From Silene latifolia (taxonomy: Eukaryota > Streptophyta > Magnoliopsida > Caryophyllales > Caryophyllaceae), in NCBI RefSeq assembly GCF_048544455.1, contig NC_133536.1:169342325-169406324 (forward strand): 64,000 nucleotides of DNA. Direction: 5' to 3'. The position numbers and the translations under genes were made by a program. Each line of letters begins with the position of its first letter. The stretch's first letter is position 1. Positions 10,618 to 22,162 of this stretch are shown piece after piece. The notes under the pieces were generated by a model. It had not been told where the DNA came from. It saw only the letters and a program-made list of their open reading frames with translations, and ran no database searches.

Positions 10618-12458
10618 AAACCTTTACTCGCCCTCGAGTAAACTCAAAACTAAACTAATGGAACGGAAATGATAACTCAGAGCTAGCCTAACTTGTCCAC
10701 TTGAACCACTTTAATGCAACAGAAATTAACAGTTAAAGCTAGATAGTCAATACGCAAACGAATTAAAAGCTGTTCAGAAATAAAGCTGACCTATCGACCT
10801 TGCAAGACCAACAAAACCGGACTCTCACGTGGTCACTCTTCTCTCATGAAGCAAAGGGCGAATGTTATATGTAAAAGAGAGAAGAAAAACAGTCACTCAC
10901 CTAACTGCGACCTACATAGCATGCATGCAACAAAAATGAAAGACAATTCAAGTACTAATGCACACACTCCAACCAATAATGTCCGTCACAAATAGGGTTG
11001 CAAATAATATGGGAATAGTGAGGTTCAGGTGAGAAAAGGCTAAACAAGTTATGGAAATGTGGAGGTAAAAGCGTCAAGCTAGTTCCTAACAGGACCATAA
11101 TAAACCATCCGGATCTCAACTGTCTGAAAGACTAAACACAGGTGCCCTTCACTTGGCACAAAGCTCACTAGACTGGAAACACAATCTCCTCAAAAAATGT
11201 AAAATAAGAGTGGAGGAGCTAGACGGCCACAAAGTTCCCTTTTTTAAACACCGTCTGAGACAACTAACTGAATCAACCAACCCTCTTGTCGATTGTACGT
11301 CTTCAAACATCTTCTCAACTCTGACAAGAGGGTCAAACTTTTTTCACAATCTGTCTCTTTTTCTTTCTTTTTCGTGAATCACATCTTTTTTTTTTTTTTT
11401 CTTTCTTTTTTACTTCACGTTTTTTCTCTTTTTTTCAATACTTTTTTTTTTCTTTTCCACTTCCTCCTTCCTCAATCCAAACACCAACTCCAAACGAGAA
11501 TTACGGACCAAACTGCAACTGAAAACATACCACAAAAGGACAAACTAACTAGCTTGACTAGGCAGGCTTAGTTTGGAATGTAGCTAATGGGTCAAAAAGG
11601 CAAGTTTTGGTCAATGTGGAGCTAAATGGGTGAAAGATATAAAGAAAGGGAAATTGCAAGACCCTCCCTGCATGTGACACCAACCACAAACCCGAATATG
11701 TGCATTTGACAAGAAATTGAATGTCATAAATGTGCAAATGAGACGAACATGCTATGCAAGGAGTACTACTCAAAATTCCTAATGAACTGGTCATGAATGT
11801 CACCAAGATTATGGGCTCTAAAAACTCAAATTTTTAAGTAGTTTGCCGCTTTATCGTGTCAAGTCTAAACAATCGGCTATTATTTGAACAGAAATTCGTA
11901 GGATATGCGAATTGACAAAGCTAAAAACCATCAATAATGTGCAAGGCTCAAGTGAATTGACAAGTTAAGTGCAATATCATCACGGGAATCTACCGTTCCG
12001 ACTCAACCTAAATGCAAAAATAAACGTGAAAATTTTTTGAATTTTTAACAATTTTCTAATTTTTTTTGGATTTTTTTGATTTTTAATGAAAATAAACAAC
12101 AAATGCAAACTGAAAAATTAAACGTGAATGCAAAACGAATGCAGATGCAGACTCAAAAGGATGCAATACCCTCCCCAAACCAAAACGGACAACGCCCTCG
12201 TTGTCCTCCAAAGATACACCAAAAAAAATGGGGATGGGGGTATACAACCAATAAAAAGAAAAATAAAGGAGACGAAAAATAAAAAGAGTGAGAGAACATA
12301 CAAAACACGAACTTCCCCAAACCAGCCGAAAACCGGGAAGTGAGTAGACCAAGAGCTACTCGTCGTCGCACCGCCGTCTCTCGTGCACTCGACTCAACAA
12401 AACCGTCTCCCCAAACCAAAGAAGAAACAAGGGGGAGACTCGGTCATCTCCATCCCGA
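10618..12458 (-). other. E1 3' non-coding region
   Basis: No gene recognised. It holds a long T/C-rich tract (11375-11470) and further GGTTTGGGGA-like purine motifs on the minus strand at about 12170, 12312 and 12406. Blocks match the same region of E3 (for example ACTAGCTTGAC near 11548 and ATAAACGTG near 12022). Confidence 0.7.
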
Positions 12459-13880
12459 TCATCCGGACCAGTGCACGAACGGAGGGTCACTCGCCTCCTC
12501 TCTCGGCGACTCTCGCGGCCGCCGCTCCGCCCGTAACCGCACCTCTCGTTCTACCGCTGTCTCCTCCTTCTCCTCATCTGAGTCAGAGGAGAGTGGAGGG
12601 TACCCGTCCGCTGGGTATCGGTAGAAGGAAGGATGCGGCCACCCCTCTGGAATCGGTCGCCGGGCCCGGATGTGGAACTCGTAGAGAGGGAATACGGCTA
12701 AAGCCATATCCCGTCTCATCTCAGTAAGGTACCTGCACAACTCCGGAGGCAAGGCATCACGACGCCCTTGGTCTGTGACCGCGGGCGCCTCTAAGGCGGG
12801 GGGGCAAACAAAATTGGCCGGAAAAACCGAACCAGAAGGAGGGTCAAGTGGAGGTGGAGTGGGTGTAGGCTGAGGGGTGGGTGTCGGTCCAGCCTGGGCC
12901 TGAGTCTGAGCCTGGGAGCTAGAAGATGCTCCGGCCTCTAGCTTCCTCTTCTTAGTGGAAGAAGAGGGAGGGGTGAAGGTAAGGTGGTAGGTAGGTGGAG
13001 GTGGTCTCGCCCCCTCAACAGCAGAGGAGAGCGGTAAAAGTGGGGGAAGGGTAGAGCACGGCAAGGTAACAGACGTGGAACCACAGATCTTCCACGTCCT
13101 CGCGCTCCCCTTCGCCCTGGGAAACCAGGTCAAGGTAGCCATGGCATCCAGGTCAAGATAATCCACCCCATCAGGTGCAGTGAGTGAAGAGTCAGTAGGG
13201 TAAAGGTGGCGGGCGATCCTAGTCACCAGCCCGCCGCAGACCACTGCGGTCTTAACCCGAGTCCCAATACCGTTCCAATGCTGAGCTACCAGAAAAGCGA
13301 TGTTCAGAACAAACGGGGTACCGTAGTCAATGTTGAGGTACCCCGCGAGAATGGCAAGCTCAGTGTTGGTAACGTTATTGGGCTCGGGGCGCCCAAAAAT
13401 GGTCTCTGCTAGCAGACGCAAGTAGTAACGGGGCGCAGGTAAGTGAACATGAGCTCCCTTCCGTGCCTGGAAGGGAGTGTGAGAGAGAGCAGCCCAGAGT
13501 AGCTGAAGGGGCTCTCGAGGTGGGGCAGTGGGACCACCACTAACTAGTCCCAAAACCTGCCCAAACTTGGCCAAGGTCCAGTGATGTGACTCATTGCGGA
13601 GTCGGAAGTGAATGCAGGCACTGGAGTGGTCAGCCTGGTAGGTGTCGGTGTCGAAAGAATAGGAGCTAAAGAACTCGTAAGTAAGGGTACGAATAGTAGC
13701 CTCCTGCATGTAAATCAGACCCGACATACCCGTCCCGTTCAATAAACTACAGACCTCCTCATAGATGCCTAAGGTCTCTAGGTCAGTCCGCGCAAGGAAA
13801 CGGGTGGAGGAGAGGGGGCAACGAAGTAAAGAAACTAACCGTGTCCGGTGAGCCTCTGAAGTGAAACGTACCGAAGGCAT
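12459..13880 (-). CDS. E1 ATHILA ORF1-type protein (473 codons)
   Basis: A long open frame with the layout of the Pfam ATHILA ORF-1 family. It has an N-terminal block around LRCPLSSTRFLARTDLETLG, a middle block TLTYEFFSSYSFDT and HFRLRNESHHWTLAKFGQVL, and a conserved block VKTAVVCGGLVTRIARHLYP. The C-terminal part is Pro/Ser-rich with a short acidic run. The E2 protein (40652-42247) shows the same order of blocks. In Athila elements this gene sits downstream of pol in the env-like position, and its function is unknown. The region is clearly GC-richer than the rest of the window. The element sequence appears whole across this frame. A short Ser/Ala-rich frame (13946-14272) lies immediately upstream. 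Confidence 0.75.
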   Translation of the reverse strand: MPSVRFTSEAHRTRLVSLLRCPLSSTRFLARTDLETLGIYEEVCSLLNGTGMSGLIYMQEATIRTLTYEFFSSYSFDTDTYQADHSSACIHFRLRNESHHWTLAKFGQVLGLVSGGPTAPPREPLQLLWAALSHTPFQARKGAHVHLPAPRYYLRLLAETIFGRPEPNNVTNTELAILAGYLNIDYGTPFVLNIAFLVAQHWNGIGTRVKTAVVCGGLVTRIARHLYPTDSSLTAPDGVDYLDLDAMATLTWFPRAKGSARTWKICGSTSVTLPCSTLPPLLPLSSAVEGARPPPPTYHLTFTPPSSSTKKRKLEAGASSSSQAQTQAQAGPTPTPQPTPTPPPLDPPSGSVFPANFVCPPALEAPAVTDQGRRDALPPELCRYLTEMRRDMALAVFPLYEFHIRARRPIPEGWPHPSFYRYPADGYPPLSSDSDEEKEETAVEREVRLRAERRPRESPREEASDPPFVHWSG

Positions 13881-14272
13881 CTTCGGTAGAGGTGCGAGTG
13901 CGCCCTCCCTCGTAGAAACAGCCTCAGAAGGGCTGGAAGTAACGGCTAACTGGCTAGCCTGTGACTGGCTAGCCCGCGGGTGTGGCCTCGGTGGCGATAC
14001 CAGTCATTGAAACGGGTGTCCGTCCACATCCCAAGAGAGAGAAAGGCCTGGTGGGAGTGAGGGTGATGGCCTCGTGAAGCTCGAACCGGCTCCCGGCTAC
14101 TGCTAGCCGCGGAGTAAACTGTCCCTGCAGCTGAGACAAGTAGAACAGGTGCTGCAGTGGTGACCAAGGTAGAGCTAGTGGCAGCAGCAGGGGCCACTTG
14201 CTCGCTCGCAGAAGAGCTGGAGGACGTACTAGTAAAAGAAGGAGAGCTCGCGTCCATCCTGCAAAGTGTCAA

Positions 14273-16122
14273 AAGGGCATGAATAAGAGAGTATGCTGCT
14301 AACCGTGGTTAAAACGACCCGCTAACCAACATGTGACAGCAAATGAAAGGCCCTATTAGTCGGGAAAACCGACTTCCAGCTTACAAAACCAAGCAATTCC
14401 TCAAAAATTTTCGAAAAACAGCATGTGAGTGGTGAATAAATGATGAAGTAGTGACTGCCAAGGGGCTAAAACAGCATGAAAAACCTAAAATGGGGCATGT
14501 AGCACTCTGGCAGTCGAATATAAACACTCACAGCGCGAGATTTCCCAATAATTTACATCAAGTAATGGCAATAGGGGACGGGAAACAGATAACAGCAGCA
14601 AAAGGCAATCAAGAACTGCAGTTATGCAAGCAAAGCAATAGAAAAACCGTCGGACAGTCGATGAAGTCGACTTACAGGAGCCCTAGTCGCGGAAATCGCG
14701 CAAAAATCGAAATTAACATGCAAAAACAGTGAGGAATTGCGCAAATATCATCATCAAACTAAATAAGGGCAATTAAACACAATTTAATCGAATAAATTCG
14801 ATTATACCTGGAATTTTCGAACCCCTAATGCAAAATCATCTCAAAAAATTCGAAATAACTGAAGATAAAATGCAAAGAGGTTGAATGCACACTTACTTGA
14901 GGATGATTGACCTACAATGTAGCAATTAAACTCCAAAAACGAGCAAGCAAGGCGGATTTTTAATCAAAAACCCGCGAACCCTAATCCCTTTAAAAACCGC
15001 AAAAACGAGCAAGAAAGAGGGGGAAAATAAGGGGTTATGGAAGAATAATTGACTAACAAGAGAATGTAGGTGGTAGATTTGATGATTTTGGGCAAGAAAT
15101 GGGGATTTGGGGGAAATCAATCGCAATTAGGGGAGGAAGTTAGACGGAAATTAGGGGTTGAAACAATTTAGAAATGAAAACTGAAATAAAAAGGAGTTAA
15201 GTATAGAAAGACTCCCGTCCACTGTTCATTTCACTCGATCGAGTGATTTAAAGTCACTCGATCGAGGTCTTTGCTATTCCCCTTGATCGATCGAGTAAGG
15301 GAGCCTCTCGATCGACCTGCTTCCTTTTGGTCTTCCTCGATCGAGTAACAAGCAACTCGATCGAACCATCTTTCACTCGATCGAGTACATAAGTACTCGA
15401 TCAAGGACTTCCTCGTGTATATTTCCTTGAATTTCTACCGTTTCTTCCTCGGAATGCGTGCATTTCCCCAAACCTGCGTAAAACAAATCCCAAAATACCA
15501 AATATGCAGAAAAACAGTCTATAGTCTTAGTCTTACGCTAAAAAAAATTGTCTAATCTAATTGTCCTAATTAAAACGTGATAAAAGGAATTCAAAAATAA
15601 TTCAACGAATATCTATTACAATTTGTTACACGGGGCATTTCCCCGTTTAATTCCCATCACCGTCGAGTCCCTTCGTGGGCTTCGATCGAGGACGCCACTT
15701 CAAATGACACCGACCGTCCTCTCTGGACTTCCATGAACTTGAATTTCTGAGAGGAGGAGGAACATAATTCCAATCTATGTAGGTCCGAACTGCCTTCGTT
15801 CTCGCCCCTCTGTCATCTTCCTTGGCATCCTTCGCTCCAGGTTGATTGATAATGGTCTTACCACGTCCTTTGACACTCCTTTCTTGCCTTCATCCTGCAC
15901 TGCAGGTAAGGGAAACAGACGGATCTTCCTCCTTTTTGCTCTCGGATGAGGCGGAGGGTTAGCAACAATAGCAATATTCTCAAAATTGGAGTGTCAATAA
16001 TGGGGTCAACGAAGAGAGGGCATTGCAAGGCCGAGCCTCGCATGGGAGCCCTCCGAACTTGGACCGATGGAAAGTCGCTCCTCATCCCCTACCCGGAAGG
16101 TCAAAGTCTTCCCCGACATCTA
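14273..16122 (-). other. E1 spacer between ORF1 and gag-protease
   Basis: No pol domain recognised here, where RT and integrase would be expected in an autonomous relative. It contains the palindrome array at 15234-15408 and an additional CCCCAAACC (purine-rich on the minus strand) near 15463. Confidence 0.65.
15234..15408. repeat. CTCGATCGAG palindrome array, internal to E1
   Basis: About eight copies of CTCGATCGA or CTCGATCAAGG variants lie in 175 bp, between the gag-protease frame and ORF1. This is the same location class as the arrays at 42586-42940 in E2 and 63112-63290 in D. Confidence 0.9.
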
Positions 16123-18642
16123 TCACCGCACGGGCAAAGGGGACAAAAATGGTCTCCCTAAAATGATAGGGGTATGCACATCTTCGGGGATATCTAGGAC
16201 GACAAAGTCAACGGGAATAGAGAACTTCCCGATCCTAACAGGTACGTCTTCCGCTACACCTAGTGGCCGTGATAGACTACGGTCGGCCATCTGGACAGTC
16301 ATATTGGTGCAACTTAGCTTTGTCACACCAAGTCTCTTAGCTAGAGACAAAGGTAGTACACTTACGCTAGCGCCTAAATCGCATAGCGCATTATCAATCA
16401 ACTGCATTCCTATGTGACAAGGGATCGAAAAGCTACCCGGGTCTGATTGCTTAAGAGGTAGCTTATTTTGAGACAGGGCTGACCCCATCTCAGTCAAAGC
16501 GACAGTCTCATTATCATTAACGGTCCTCTTACGTGCTAAAATATCTTTCATAAATCGTAAATAAGAGGGTACCTTCATAAGCAATTCAGTGAACGGTACA
16601 GAAACTTCCAAACTCTTCAACAGTTCAACAAATTTGCTAAATTGTTGATTAATCCTGGTATTCTGCAGCCGCCTCGGGAAGGGAACAGTAATTGGAATCT
16701 CAAGTCCCTTATTTCTCGCCTCCAAAGTGTCTTCCGGCGCAAGTTCGGTGTCCTTTGGGCGCTTCTTACCTCTCGAACGAGGCCTTTCTGGTAATTCATC
16801 GCTTAAACGAGCACTAGCAGGCTCTCGAATAAGCTTCCCGTCAGTAATATCACTCGATCGAGCAATGTGTCCACTCGATCGAGTTGCTTTTTCAGCAACC
16901 TCAGTCGATCGAGCAACAGTACCACTCGATCGACCATCCTCAGCTTCCAGTGCACTCGATCGAGCAGAGTGACTACTCGATCGACCAAGATCTTCACCAT
17001 TTTCACTCGATCGACCTGGTTCAGCACCAGACTTCAGTCGATCGAGCAACTGCTTCGTCGTGAGTCCCTTTTTCTTTCCAGAACACTGTTCATCGACAGT
17101 TACAGCAGCTTCCAGGTCTGATTTCGTCAATTCTGGTCCTTCATAAGAAAGACCGCTTCTTAACTCTATCAAATGTACCGTCTCATTCGGGTTCTTGTCA
17201 TTTTGAGTCGGTAAATGACCGGGCTTCCTTGAAGATTGATTTTCGGCCAACTGCGCAACTTGGGTCTCAAGTGCCTTGAATGCCGTGTCCTTCTGCTGTA
17301 ACTGCTTTGCAATGGACTGCATCATGGTCTTTAACTCTCCCATCTCACTCACCCCACTAGATGACGAAGCACCTTGGTTAGGAGGGTTGAAAGACGGAGG
17401 CTTCTGATAGCCTTGTTGCTTCCGGTGTGGCGGAATGTAAAGGTCGCTGCTGCTGATTTGGAGGAGCGGTGGGGTTAAGTATGTTGTTCGATTACTCCAC
17501 CTCGAGTTGGGGTGGATGTTTGACTCGTATTGAGCGTTGTTTTGCCTGTAATGTTGGAAGGCGGCACATTGCTCATAAGGACTAGGACAGAAATCTGAGA
17601 CATGTCCTTCTACCCCACACCTCGTACAGACGAAAGGACCGTCTGTCATAGCATTAACCTGGTACATCCCTGGCTTGAAAGTTCCCCCTAGCTCATACTT
17701 ATCGAACCTAGCAGTAAGGGCTTCTAATGCAGCCACTGAAGAGGATTCAGCGGCTCTCCTTTGGTTTCCCCTCGAATTCCCGTATTCGGCCCTGTGAGTG
17801 GCCAAATCGTCAATGATCTTCCATCCTTTCGTCGGCCCCAAGTTGTCAGAAAATCGACCGTTGGCTGCCGCATCTAGTATAGCTCTCTGATCATCATATA
17901 AACCATTGTAAAAATGGTTACATAGACTCCATTTCTCGAAACCGTGGTGCGGTATGGTCCGCACCAATTTCTTAAAACGAAGCCATGCCTCATGGAAATT
18001 CTCGTCGGGCCCTTGTTTGAAGCTAGTTATCTGGGCTCTGATGGCTATGGTTCTCGAAGCAGAGAAATACTTTTTGTAGAACGCCAATGCTAGCGAATTC
18101 CAATCCGTTATGGCGTGAGCAGCTCGGTCCAAGTCCCTGTACCACTCCCTTGCAGCATCGCGGAGTGAGAAAATGAACATAGTCTCTTTGATCTGATCAG
18201 CTGTCACACCAGCGGGAGGAGGTATGGAGCAGCAGTAATCAATGAAGGTCTCCATGTGCTGAGCTGCATCTTCTTTCGCAGCTCCCCCGAACTGGTTTTT
18301 CTCCACCATGCTGATGTAAGAGGGCTTTGGTTCGAACTTTCTGGCATCTCCCGGCAGTTCGAACCCTTTATAAAGATTGTCAGCTGTGGGCTCGGAGTGA
18401 CTAGCAATGGTTGCTTCCTCGGCCATTTCTGGAAATTCTGGGAAAGTGATAGACTCAAGTGAATAGTCGGAAACTGGAGAGGACGGCGGGTTATTTTCGA
18501 AAAGCTCGTTCTCGTAAAAACTGCCGCGAGAACTAGGCTCTTCCTCTTCCTGTTGCTCTCGAAATAGTCTCCTTTTTGCGCGACAGGATCTCTCAATCTC
18601 GGGATCAAAAGGTAGCAGTGGACCACCTTGCGACCTGCGCAT
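16123..18642 (-). CDS. E1 gag-aspartic protease polyprotein (839 codons)
   Basis: An open reading frame with a retrotransposon gag domain at about residues 150-270 (AREWYRDLDRAAHAITDWNS, QGPDENFHEAWLRFKKLV). A zinc knuckle, CTRCGVEGHVSDFC, lies near residue 340. A linker rich in ARSS/GRSS repeats spans about 535-615, and a retropepsin-like protease lies near 745-835 (CDLGASVSVLPLSLAKRLGV, IILGRPFL). The DLGAS active-site version is usual for this plant group. The linker repeats are the translation of CTCGATCGAG copies. The frame looks whole. The gene starts about 130 bp inside the 5' LTR border. Confidence 0.85.
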   Translation of the reverse strand: MRRSQGGPLLPFDPEIERSCRAKRRLFREQQEEEEPSSRGSFYENELFENNPPSSPVSDYSLESITFPEFPEMAEEATIASHSEPTADNLYKGFELPGDARKFEPKPSYISMVEKNQFGGAAKEDAAQHMETFIDYCCSIPPPAGVTADQIKETMFIFSLRDAAREWYRDLDRAAHAITDWNSLALAFYKKYFSASRTIAIRAQITSFKQGPDENFHEAWLRFKKLVRTIPHHGFEKWSLCNHFYNGLYDDQRAILDAAANGRFSDNLGPTKGWKIIDDLATHRAEYGNSRGNQRRAAESSSVAALEALTARFDKYELGGTFKPGMYQVNAMTDGPFVCTRCGVEGHVSDFCPSPYEQCAAFQHYRQNNAQYESNIHPNSRWSNRTTYLTPPLLQISSSDLYIPPHRKQQGYQKPPSFNPPNQGASSSSGVSEMGELKTMMQSIAKQLQQKDTAFKALETQVAQLAENQSSRKPGHLPTQNDKNPNETVHLIELRSGLSYEGPELTKSDLEAAVTVDEQCSGKKKGLTTKQLLDRLKSGAEPGRSSENGEDLGRSSSHSARSSALEAEDGRSSGTVARSTEVAEKATRSSGHIARSSDITDGKLIREPASARLSDELPERPRSRGKKRPKDTELAPEDTLEARNKGLEIPITVPFPRRLQNTRINQQFSKFVELLKSLEVSVPFTELLMKVPSYLRFMKDILARKRTVNDNETVALTEMGSALSQNKLPLKQSDPGSFSIPCHIGMQLIDNALCDLGASVSVLPLSLAKRLGVTKLSCTNMTVQMADRSLSRPLGVAEDVPVRIGKFSIPVDFVVLDIPEDVHTPIILGRPFLSPLPVR
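16851..17047. repeat. CTCGATCGAG array inside the E1 gag-protease coding sequence
   Basis: About nine copies of (A/C)TCGATCGA(G/C) sit at spacings of about 20-25 bp in the linker between zinc knuckle and protease. They encode repeated ARSS or GRSS peptides and keep the reading frame open. Confidence 0.9.
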
Positions 18643-18746
18643 AAGATGAAACTACAAGCAAGATATGAGAATAGTTTAAGGAACGATGTTCCTTAAACTA
18701 AAAAAGAAGAATTAAAAATAAAAACAGCTAGTAATTGGAACAATTG

Positions 18747-18764
18747 CCTCCCGAATCAACGCCA
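18747..18764 (-). promoter_or_regulatory. E1 primer-binding site
   Basis: The minus strand just inside the 5' LTR reads TGGCGTTGATTCGGGAGG. It starts like the tRNA-Asp type PBS (TGGCGCCGTTGCC...) of Athila and Tat elements but diverges in the middle. E3 has a much closer match. Confidence 0.55.
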
Positions 18765-18769
18765 AAATT

Positions 18770-20263
18770 TGACACGCCTGTCGTTGACCTGTCAAAAATA
18801 AAACCTAACGGTCTCAACTAAATATGTAGTAGAGGCAGTCGAGTATCGAATCCTCAGGGAGGTAATGCAACTACAGCTGTCTATCTCTAATCCTATGGTA
18901 ACAATGGGGTTGATTGAATTTTTGATTCTAAACTACGGAGTAAAAGGAAGAGAAATAAGGCAGAGAGCAGTAAACAAGAAAATGATTTAGAACTATCAAT
19001 AAGAGAGGGACATGCCGAACTCGGTTCACTACGGTAGTTTAACAACTTAGCAAAGAAATGACTCGGATTTAACTAACGCGAGACGGATATTAGAAGGTCC
19101 TTTCGGTCCACTTCCCACCCTAAAATACCACTAACTTAACTTTCGTCCTCATTAGGGCGCTTCATCGTTTATAGCAGCCTATTTAATCCAATCTTTCGAT
19201 CCAGGACTAATTGTAGCCGATTAATGGGTGACATAGAAGCGTGCACTCAACTAGGTCGGGATTACGCTTATATTGCTATAGTGACAGAGTCTCTTATATC
19301 AATTGCCTAATTCATTCGCTACGTCGTCATTATTCTACCGCAGATCCCCTAATCCCAACATGAAGGGGAATTAGCTACTCATATTCATAATTGATCTAAC
19401 AAAGACATAAAATCCCAATAAGAAGACATAACGAAATAATAATTATAAAGCGCAATAATGAAATTAGGGCAAGAAATAATGATAACGTAAACAAGAATTA
19501 AGAACAACAAAAGGTAGATTATTATTAAGAGAAGGAGGAGATTACAATCTGAGCAATCCGGCGTAAAGAACGACGAAATCCGAGTGCAATAATCCCAAAG
19601 TGAAAGCAACGTAAAAGTAACAGTAGCTTTTCTAATATCCAAAAATGATAGTCAAAGAGATAGTCTCAGAGTAGAAAGTGATAAAAAGATCGATCCCCTA
19701 ATTAACCTAGTAATCCTTCGTTAAATAGGAAAAGTCTAAGTGTTTATGCGGAAATACTAAAACACGGACTGATTAAGCCCACGAAATCAAAAGTCTCTCG
19801 ATCGAGTAGATTAGACTACTCGATCGACCATCACTTCAGGGAAACTCCTCGATCGACCTTCGGGAACTCGATCGAGGACTCGGTCATGTGTGGATCACTC
19901 GATCGAGTAAGCGATGGCTCGATCGAGTCTTGGGAAGCTTAGGAATCACTCGATAGACCACCAAACAGCTCGATAGACCAACTGGGTCTTCAATTCAGCT
20001 CACGTCTTCACCAAAATGCCTCGTAATGCGTGCAACGACTCTTCAAGTACAACATCTCACTCTGGGATAATCCCGTCTCCTCTAAATGCATGCAAAAAGG
20101 ACGAAATAGAGCATGGTTTCGCTACTTCCGCGATTATTCCTACAAAAAGGACAAAATACACCAAAGTAGCCAATTCGGGGCAAAATACTATAAAAACAGT
20201 ATATAAATGCATGGAAATACGTGCTGAAATAGGCCAAAAAGACCGTACATTAGGCACGTATCA
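18770..20263 (-). repeat. E1 LTR, right copy (5' LTR)
   Basis: 1494 bp with TG...CA ends, aligned throughout to 9106-10603. Many differences between the copies come as short blocks of several bases separated by long identical stretches. Confidence 0.95.
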
Positions 20264-20268
20264 CACGT
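20264..20268. repeat. Target-site duplication of E1 (CACGT), right copy
   Basis: A perfect match to 9101-9105, flanking the LTR end TATCA. Confidence 0.95.
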
Positions 20269-22162
20269 CACAGCAATAGTGCTACAGTAACATCAGTCAT
20301 TAATCAAAGTTACACAGTGTTACTGTAACATCTTCGTTATATTTAATTCATCAATGGTATATCAATATTATCAGAATAATGTTATCAGAAAACATTAATT
20401 TATTAAACTAACATGACAACAATGTTACAATAATTATTATTTAGTTCATGTATTATATAAAACGGTGTATAATGTAGTTCTGAAGTGTAATGATAAAGAT
20501 TTTTTTGCATTTTTAAAGTGACGGTGTTACTGTAACATCATTTACGCAACAAAGTAACAATGATATAGTAATTGTGTTACTGTAACATCATTACATTTAC
20601 GCAACAAAATAACACTGATACAGTAATTGTGTTACTGTAATATCATTCATTTATCAAAGTAACACATATACTATGTTAAACGATCAAACTTTAATTATTA
20701 CAATAATAAAAAGCAAGTGAATACTTGATTCGTCCCCGATATGCTAAAATGTATGTGAAAAGCCTACAACAAGTATATATCATAATCATACATAATAAAA
20801 GTCTCTACTAGTATTTCAACTTCAATAACGTTGTTTTCTTCACGCCTATCTTCATGACTGATTTGTGAGTGTGGTACTTTTTTTTATATACCATCTTTCT
20901 CGGTGACTTTTTTTTTTCTCAGAACTTGATTTCTCAAACTTCTTCTTCAAATTTCCTGACATTCAAAACAAAGCATTGGATCATTAATAATAAAAAAATA
21001 TGCAAAAGCTTATGGCCCTCTATTAGTGATCAACAATAATGTTATACCATCAAATTTAATTGAGTTAAATCTCACAACATCAAAGATACAATGTTTTAAC
21101 ACTATTTCAAGTTCGATTCAATAATGATTGACCATTCCTCAATATCCATTATATTATGTAATGCAAGAATAATATTACAAAGAATATTATTAGAGTAACA
21201 ATACCACAATAACAATGTTACAGTAACAGTATTACAGTAACATGTGCCGAGAATTTTACAAAACATAATTTAATCGTCACTGCTTAGCCCCAATTTTCAT
21301 GAAAATTATCCAGATATGAATCTCACAATGTCATAACCCTAAATTTTTGTCAAATACTATTTATACTTAGAATTGACAATTAACAGTAAAAATGATATTA
21401 TAACACGATTTAACAACTCATAAAATCGTAATCATTACATAATTTAATCGTAAATTAACCAAAAAAAACAAATTAAAACTATGAGTTTCTAACAATTTCA
21501 TACCAATATTTCAGATTCAATTCAATAACAACTGATATTCCTCAATAATAACAACTGATATTCCTCAATAATAACTACAAATTAAAATTATTGCTCAATT
21601 TCACCATCTCATAACCCTAACTTTTCGCACAAACACTATGAATACATACAATCGACAATAATAATATGAACAATCGACGATAACAATAAGAACACATAAA
21701 ATATCAGATCGAATATATAGAAAATAAGAATTAAAATAGCGGAAAGAACGTTGATTCTTACCTCTTCATTTGTGTGTAAGAAACGCGATTCTTGATAAGA
21801 AGCATATTTGATTAATTTTTGCAGATTTTCGATTGATTTACTTCTTCAAGATAAAAAGCATGTTTGATTTTGAGAGATTTTGATTATATTCTTACATCTT
21901 CAATCGATTTTCGATTGATATTTGCAAATTCCTTCTTGAATTTGGGGATTTTTTTAGCTTTTTTTAGGGTTTTGGGAGAGAGAGAGAAAAAAAAGTTCCA
22001 GAAATTTAGAAAACGTGAATGAGAAAAATCACTGGTATGGGTTTTCTTATGAGGATTTGCTTAGGGTGACGTGGAAGAATGAGGGTTGTTGGATCTTGTT
22101 GATCCAACGGTTCTTATTGATATGCTAGACTCATCTAAGATGCTAGACTCATGGGATGCTCA

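Larger units (their letters stand above)
9106..20263 (-). mobile_element. E1: Athila-like (Ty3-type) LTR retrotransposon, gag-protease plus ORF1, no RT/integrase seen
   Basis: This is an 11.2 kb element read on the minus strand, bounded by two LTRs of about 1.5 kb and a perfect 5 bp duplication (CACGT). Order in element orientation: 5' LTR (right), primer-binding site, gag-protease ORF, palindrome array, ATHILA ORF1-type gene, non-coding 3' region with a pyrimidine-rich tract, polypurine tract, 3' LTR (left). No reverse transcriptase, RNase H or integrase motif was recognised, so it probably depends on a helper. The LTRs differ by roughly 2-3 percent by eye, suggesting insertion around one to a few million years ago on usual plant clocks. 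It is inserted in the TIR element 7421-22167. Confidence 0.9.

Noticed and set aside
12340-12727. Plus-strand open frames over the end of the E1 ORF1
   Set aside because: Antisense shadows in GC-rich coding sequence with no domain.
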